DNA of 64,000 nt from Elusimicrobiota bacterium (GTDB lineage Bacteria; Elusimicrobiota; Elusimicrobia; FEN-1173): positions 186,001 through 250,000 of the forward strand of contig JADJJR010000001.1 in NCBI GenBank assembly GCA_016706425.1. The letters are read 5' to 3'. Made by a program: the position numbers and the translations under genes. Under the pieces are notes generated by a model, which ran no database searches, was not told the DNA's origin, and worked only from the letters and a program-made list of their open reading frames with translations. Shown piece after piece: positions 59,700 to 64,000 of this stretch; position 1 is the stretch's first letter; each line of letters starts with the position of its first letter.

Positions 59700-61340
59700 A
59701 TGGCAAAACAAATCAAATATTCGGACGACGCGCGCAAGGCCATCAAGGCCGGCGTGGACAAACTGTCCGACGCGGTGAAAATCACCCTCGGCCCCAAGGG
59801 CCGCAACGTGGTGCTGGACAAGAAATTCGGCTCGCCGACGATCACCAACGACGGCGTGACGGTGGCCAAAGACATTGAGCTTGAGGACCCCTTCGAGAAC
59901 ATGGGCGCCCAGCTCGTTCGCGAAGTGAGCTCCAAAACCAACGACGTGGCCGGCGACGGCACCACGACCGCGGTCGTGCTCGCCCAGGGCATCATCGCCG
60001 AAGGCTTCCGCAACATCACGGCGGGCGCCAACCCCACCCACATCAAACGCGGCATCGACAAAGCCGTCGAAGCGGTCGTGAACGAACTGAAGAAGAACGC
60101 CAAAAAGATCAACATCGACGCCAAGGCCAAGAGCGAAATCACCCAGATCGCGACGATCTCCGCCTCCGACGAGGAAATCGGCAAGCAGATCGCCGAAGCC
60201 ATTCTCAAGGTCGGCAAAGACGGCGTGATCACCGTGGAAGAGGGCAAAACCTCCACCACCCTGGTGCGCACCGTCGAGGGCATGCAGTTCGATCGCGGCT
60301 ACATCTCGCCCTACTTCGTGACCGACGCGGAGAGGATGGAGGGCGTGTTGGAAGAACCGCTCATCATCATCACCGACAAGAAAGTTTCGGCCATGAACGA
60401 CCTCCTGCCCGTTTTGGAGAAGATCGTCCAACAGGGCAAACCGTTCCTCATCATCGCCGAAGACGTCGAAGGCGAAGCCCTGGCGACGCTCGTGGTCAAC
60501 AAGCTTCAGGGGCGCCTGCGTTGCGCCGCCGTCAAGGCCCCCGGTTTCGGCGACCGCCGCAAAGAGATGCTCGAGGACATCGCCACCCTCACGGGCGGCC
60601 AGGTGGTCACCGAGGAAAAAGGCTTCAAGCTCGACAAGGCCGGCATCGACATGCTGGGCCGCGCCACCCGCGTGGTCGTGGACAAAGAGAACACCACGAT
60701 CGTGGGCGGCCAGGGCGACGAGAAGGCCATCAAGGGCCGCATCGCCCAAATCAAGAAACAAATTGAAGAGACGACCTCGGACTACGACAAGGAGAAGCTC
60801 CAGGAACGCCTGGCGAAACTCTCCGGCGGCGTGGCCGTGATCGAAGTGGGCGCGGCGACCGAGACCGAGATGAAGAACAAGAAATTCAAGGTCGAGGACG
60901 CCATGCACGCCACCCGCGCCGGTGTGGAAGAAGGCATCGTGGCCGGCGGCGGCGTGGCCCTTCTGCGCGCGCAGAAAATCCTGGAGGGCGTGAAGGCCAT
61001 CGATCAGGACGAACAAACCGGCATCAACATCATTCGCCGCGTTCTGGAGGACCCTCTCCGCGCCATCGCCGAAAACGCGGGCGTGGACGGTTCCATCGTG
61101 ATCGACAAAGTCCGCACCAACAGCGACCAAAACTACGGCTACAACGCCGAATCCAACGAATACGGCGACCTCATTAAAATGGGGGTTGTGGACCCGGTCA
61201 AAGTCACGCGTTTCGCGCTTCAAAACGCGGCCAGCGTGGCCGGCCTGCTCCTGACCACCGACGTGCTCATCACGGACATCCCGGAAAAGAAACCGGCGGC
61301 GCCCGCGATGCCTGGGGGAATGGGCGGGGGAGACTTCTAA
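59700..61340 (+). CDS. groEL: Chaperonin GroEL
   Basis: 546-residue ATP-dependent folding chaperonin. The ATP site is intact (LGPKGRNVVLDKKFGSPTITNDGVTVAKDIEL, then DVAGDGTTTA); apical and intermediate domains are typical; the C-terminus ends in the Gly-Met tail GGMGGGDF. AAGGAG lies before the ATG. The last codons are repeated 89 nt downstream in the 3' region. Confidence 0.98.
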   Translation: MAKQIKYSDDARKAIKAGVDKLSDAVKITLGPKGRNVVLDKKFGSPTITNDGVTVAKDIELEDPFENMGAQLVREVSSKTNDVAGDGTTTAVVLAQGIIAEGFRNITAGANPTHIKRGIDKAVEAVVNELKKNAKKINIDAKAKSEITQIATISASDEEIGKQIAEAILKVGKDGVITVEEGKTSTTLVRTVEGMQFDRGYISPYFVTDAERMEGVLEEPLIIITDKKVSAMNDLLPVLEKIVQQGKPFLIIAEDVEGEALATLVVNKLQGRLRCAAVKAPGFGDRRKEMLEDIATLTGGQVVTEEKGFKLDKAGIDMLGRATRVVVDKENTTIVGGQGDEKAIKGRIAQIKKQIEETTSDYDKEKLQERLAKLSGGVAVIEVGAATETEMKNKKFKVEDAMHATRAGVEEGIVAGGGVALLRAQKILEGVKAIDQDEQTGINIIRRVLEDPLRAIAENAGVDGSIVIDKVRTNSDQNYGYNAESNEYGDLIKMGVVDPVKVTRFALQNAASVAGLLLTTDVLITDIPEKKPAAPAMPGGMGGGDF

Positions 61341-61496
61341 GAAAGTCAGCCGCCCACGCGCCTCTGGCGCGCCCCAGGTCCTCGAGCTCTGCGAGGGGAC
61401 TCACACGCATGGGCGGCGGCGACTTCTAAAAAAGCGGGCGGGCCTTCGGCCCGCCGGTGTCTCCGCGCTCCGCGAGGGGACTCAGAAGTCGCGTCG
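61320..61496 (+). repeat. Duplicated groEL tail and 3' region (89-nt period)
   Basis: The end of groEL (ATGGGCGG ... GACTTCTAA from 61320) recurs at 61409 as ATGGGCGGCGGCGACTTCTAA-type sequence coding Met-Gly-Gly-Gly-Asp-Phe-stop. Each copy is followed by a hairpin and then a GCGAGGGGACTCA block. Copy 2 is bounded by GCGACTTCT and AGAAGTCGC, an inverted pair. The period is 89 nt. Confidence 0.75.
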
Positions 61497-61510
61497 AACA
61501 AGTTAAAACA

Positions 61511-61547
61511 AAGGGCGGGACCCCTCGGGGTCCCGCCCTTGTTTTTT
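61511..61547. terminator. Bidirectional terminator between groEL and a convergent gene
   Basis: A 14-bp perfect stem, 61511-61524 with 61527-61540 (AAGGGCGGGACCCC), then TTTTTT on the plus strand; the minus strand reads TTTGTTTT after the stem. It serves groESL and the membrane protein gene that ends at 61546. Confidence 0.92.
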
Positions 61548-62124
61548 AGATCGAGGGCCGCTTCAACATCTTGAGAATTTCTTCGGTGGAGGGGGGGTAG
61601 ACGGCGGCGCTGTTGATCATGAGGCTGATCAAGACCATGAAGGTCACGTAGGACAGGCGTTCCAGCAACAGCACATTGGCCCCGTGGCCCTGCAGCACGT
61701 GGATGGTCAACAGGGCCGCCGAGACGGCGAAGGCCGCCGACAGCGTGCGCACACGCGAAGCGTAGATGGCGGTGGCGAAGGGGGTCAGCGCCAGAACCAA
61801 CCACATGGGCCGGAAGGCGTCTCCCAGGTAATACACCAAAACGGAATTGAGCGCCACGTTCAAAATCAATCGCAACTGCACGCCGACGCCGCGCCGCTCC
61901 ATGGGTTGCTTGGCCAGCAGCCAGGGGAAAAGATAGTTCATAAACGCGCTAAAAACCATGAGCGCGGCGCAGGTCCAGAGGGTCGGCCCCTGCACGCCCG
62001 CCACCACAATTCCCGCGACGGTCAATAGGATCGCGAAAGGCGTGGCGAACACGCCCACCAGCGAAATCAATTCTTTCCGGTGAAAAAGGTCTTTTTTCTT
62101 TGCGATGTAAGTCGTGTTGTCCAT
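61546..62124 (-). CDS. Membrane protein of unknown function
   Basis: 192 residues, about five TM helices (for example VFATPFAILLTVAGIVVAG, ALMVFSAFMNYLFPWLL, MWLVLALTPFATAIYA, AAFAVSAALLTIHVL, YVTFMVLISLMINSAAVY) and a short basic N-terminus (KKKDLFHRKEL). No family recognised. AAGGAG lies about 11 nt before the ATG. It stands alone, between a 56-nt gap and the shared terminator. Confidence 0.75.
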   Translation of the reverse strand: MDNTTYIAKKKDLFHRKELISLVGVFATPFAILLTVAGIVVAGVQGPTLWTCAALMVFSAFMNYLFPWLLAKQPMERRGVGVQLRLILNVALNSVLVYYLGDAFRPMWLVLALTPFATAIYASRVRTLSAAFAVSAALLTIHVLQGHGANVLLLERLSYVTFMVLISLMINSAAVYPPSTEEILKMLKRPSI

Positions 62125-62180
62125 GGGGCGTCGGCTCCTTGTGTCAGGTTACGGATAGTTTAACGGTTTGAGACTGTTTA

Positions 62181-62828
62181 TCAAGGGTGGGGGCCCGGGG
62201 TCAGAGCGTGTTTCCAATAAGCGGGGCCGACCATCATCGCGTTGTATTGATCAAGGAAAATCCAAGACAGAAGGGCGCCGCCCAGGGCGTGGGCCAGGGC
62301 CGGCGGCACCAGGTGTGGGGTTTTAAGAAAAATCCATGTGAAGGCCACCCCGGAGAGAAGGCACGCGGTCATCAACATCGGGTTGGGAAAATGCACCGCC
62401 GCGAACAAAAGACCGTTGATCAGCGCGATCGTTTTCGTTCGATCGCCCAGCCCGTTCCGCAGGCGGTTGGCCGCGAAGGCCAAAAGGGCGTATTCCTGGG
62501 CGAAGGCCCACAGGGGGTAGCCCAAAACCCAAAAAAACAATTTTTTCATGGGCGGCGGAGGCGAAACGGCCGCCCAAACCGCCAAAGCCAGAAGGAGGGG
62601 CCCGGCGACTTTTAGCATCGACGCCGACGCCGGCTTGAACCATCTCATCGAAAAGCCGAGGCGTTCCGGCCCGTCCCCGTGCCGGCGCGTGGAATAAACG
62701 GCCGCGCCCATCAACAAAACGGCCCCGATCCACACCTGGCCGCTCAAACCCAAACGTTGTCCGCCCCAGATCGCGGCGAGAATCCATCCGTAAAACGCCG
62801 CCACTTCGAGCAGGGCGGATTTGTTCAT
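62181..62828 (-). CDS. CPBP-family intramembrane metalloprotease
   Basis: 215 residues, about six TM helices. Motifs of the CPBP/ABI (Rce1-like) family are in order: AFAQEYALLAFAANRL (Glu pair type), FAAVHFPNPML with the His, and the last ALAHALGGALL. These are membrane proteases or scaffold proteins of varied function. The ATG at 62828 overlaps the zinc-ribbon gene's stop (ATGA). Confidence 0.86.
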   Translation of the reverse strand: MNKSALLEVAAFYGWILAAIWGGQRLGLSGQVWIGAVLLMGAAVYSTRRHGDGPERLGFSMRWFKPASASMLKVAGPLLLALAVWAAVSPPPPMKKLFFWVLGYPLWAFAQEYALLAFAANRLRNGLGDRTKTIALINGLLFAAVHFPNPMLMTACLLSGVAFTWIFLKTPHLVPPALAHALGGALLSWIFLDQYNAMMVGPAYWKHALTPGPHP

Positions 62829-63220
62829 TCGGGACGGGCGCGGGCGCGGATTTTCAGTTTCCGGGCGGCGCGGAGAACCTTGGATTTGGGGGTGTCGAAG
62901 CCTTCGGCGATGCGTTCCACTTTTTTCCATTCCCCCTTGTCGAGCCAAACCCCCCGACAGGCGGGGCAGCGGTTCAGACGCAGTTCCTGCAACGGGGAAA
63001 AAGCCAACTCCTCCATCTTGGAGTCGCACCGGGGGCAAACGAACCGGGTGGCCAGGGCGGGGAGCGGTTCGGGCGGGTTGGGGAAATCGTCGCGCAGTTC
63101 GGTGAGGAACGCGGGGTCGTCCTTGTCGAACCAGGAACCGCGGCAATCGGGGCAGAAGTTCAAGTCCACGCGGTCGGTGGACGACGGGCTCAGCACGGAA
63201 GGGCACTTCGGGCATTTCAT
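62825..63220 (-). CDS. Double zinc-ribbon (zf-TFIIB) protein
   Basis: 131 residues with two zf-TFIIB-type ribbons: CPKCPS ... FCPDCRGSWFDKDD near the N-terminus, and CPRCDSKMEE ... RCPACRGVWLDKGEW in the middle; the tail is basic. Each ribbon keeps both CxxC pairs and the Gly-x-Trp-x-Asp end. Function unknown. The ATG at 63220 has AGGAGG about 6 nt upstream. Confidence 0.85.
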   Translation of the reverse strand: MKCPKCPSVLSPSSTDRVDLNFCPDCRGSWFDKDDPAFLTELRDDFPNPPEPLPALATRFVCPRCDSKMEELAFSPLQELRLNRCPACRGVWLDKGEWKKVERIAEGFDTPKSKVLRAARKLKIRARARPE

Positions 63221-63304
63221 AACATTCCTCCTCGGCGAAGGTTTGTCGAAGCGCGGTGTCGTACCCAAGTATAGAGTGCGACCGGTGGAATTTCCAGGTG
63301 CGGT

Positions 63305-64000
63305 TTAAGCGGTGGGGGTTTGGAGGCGGCGCAGGATTTCGGCGGTGGAACGGGAGCGATTGAGGGTGTAAAAATGGATCCCGGCGACGCCCGCGGCGAG
63401 GAGTCCCCGGCATTGGGCCGTCGCGTGGTCGATGCCCAGGCGCGTTACCGCCTCGGCGTCGTCGCGGCGGCGGTCCAGCTCCGTCAGGAGCGGGGCGGGC
63501 AGGCGCGCGCCACACAATTGGGTGAACCGTTGGACCTGCCCGGCGTTGGTGATGGGCATGAGCCCGGCCACGATCGGCACCCGCACGCCCCGCGACGCGG
63601 CCCGGTCGCGGAAGCGCAGGAAATCGGCGTTGTCGAAAAACAATTGGGTGACGACGAAATCGGCACCGGCGTCCACTTTCCGTTTTAAATTGTCCAGATC
63701 GCTTTCCCGGTCCGGGGACTCCACGTGTCCCTCGGGGTACCCGGCCACGCCCAGGCAAAAATCGTGGGCCTTTCGAATGTGGGCCACGAGCTCGTCGGCG
63801 TGACGGAATCCGTCCGGGTGAGGCACGAAGGCCGCCGCGCCCTTGGGGGGGTCGCCGCGCAGGGCCAAAATGTTTTTCACGCCCCGGCGGGCGATGTCGG
63901 CCAAGATCTCGTCGAGGTCGGCGCGGCCCGCGCCCACGCAGGTGAGGTGGGCCATGCTCTCGACGCCGATGTCGTTTTTGATGGCGGAGACGATGTCGAG
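63305..64000 (-). CDS. metF: 5,10-methylenetetrahydrofolate reductase (5' end outside window)
   Basis: C-terminal three quarters of MetF, which reduces methylene-tetrahydrofolate for methionine synthesis. Visible: AHLTCVGAGRADLD, NILALRGDPPKG, LGVAGYPEGHVESP, KVDAGADFVVTQLFFD, VPIVAGLMPITN, GIHFYTLNRS. The frame is open to the right edge; about 230 residues are in the window, with the N-terminal 60 or so outside. A folate link with folP exists only at pathway level. Confidence 0.95.
   Translation of the reverse strand, partial: LDIVSAIKNDIGVESMAHLTCVGAGRADLDEILADIARRGVKNILALRGDPPKGAAAFVPHPDGFRHADELVAHIRKAHDFCLGVAGYPEGHVESPDRESDLDNLKRKVDAGADFVVTQLFFDNADFLRFRDRAASRGVRVPIVAGLMPITNAGQVQRFTQLCGARLPAPLLTELDRRRDDAEAVTRLGIDHATAQCRGLLAAGVAGIHFYTLNRSRSTAEILRRLQTPTA

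Noticed and set aside
1..64000. CRISPR arrays, rRNA genes, insertion sequences, prophage, restriction or toxin genes
   Set aside because: Looked for and not seen; no regularly spaced repeats, transposases or phage structural genes are present.

Overview
The window is a GC-rich chromosomal segment from a Gram-negative bacterium. It has two OmpA-type porins, a TolC-type channel, a DUF481 outer-membrane protein, lipoprotein signals and GyrB with the long Gram-negative-type insertion. Paired type IV pilin-like genes, a DUF4912/GH57 pair and the general gene mix resemble Elusimicrobiota or a similar deep lineage. That assignment is an inference; no rRNA or marker comparison could be made. GTG and TTG starts are common, and most neighbouring genes share stop/start overlaps (ATGA, GTGA). 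No CRISPR array, rRNA, insertion sequence or phage gene was seen.

Layout. (1) 1-9366, minus strand: the replication block dnaA-dnaN-recF-DUF721(dciA-like)-gyrB-gyrA (gyrA cut by the left edge). Upstream of dnaA, 9367-9583 holds a strong promoter, DnaA boxes and AT-rich 10-bp repeats, a likely oriC. (2) 9712-25898, minus strand: thirteen genes with no gap above about 22 nt, running from a small membrane protein through an unknown protein, ispH, a class I amidotransferase, a membrane protein, a UDP-glucuronate decarboxylase-like SDR, a CHASE2 adenylate cyclase, tilS, ftsH, a YdjM-like protein, folP, nadB and an M28 peptidase to uvrA. (3) 26047-29533, plus strand: a membrane diguanylate cyclase coupled to GTP-type PEP carboxykinase, then a hemerythrin and a GIY-YIG protein. 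(4) 29893-37423: DUF3015 and DUF4105 envelope proteins, a lipoprotein hydrolase, tRNA-Ser(UGA), two tandem pilin genes, and a run of small envelope genes plus an ECF sigma factor.

(5) 37451-50491, plus strand: a TetR-controlled exporter (TetR, TolC, HlyD, ATPase, second ATPase, two permeases, YbhGFSR-like). Between the two ATPase genes sit an SDR/thioester-reductase-like gene and a 1,736-residue Ser/Thr kinase-STAND ATPase-GAF-GGDEF protein. This is the most unusual locus. (6) 50857-52595, minus strand: a TIM-barrel glycosidase-like protein and an outer-membrane-barrel-like protein. (7) 53070-59128, plus strand: DUF4912, GH57 branching enzyme, mscL, two ompA paralogues and a DUF481 protein. 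(8) 59185-61547: groES-groEL with a degenerate CIRCE-like site upstream and a duplicated groEL tail downstream. (9) 61546-64000, minus strand: a membrane protein, a CPBP protease, a zinc-ribbon protein and metF (cut by the right edge).

Together the window gives replication initiation, DNA repair, protein quality control and cofactor synthesis, interleaved with three nucleotide-signalling enzymes: one cAMP-type cyclase and two diguanylate cyclases.
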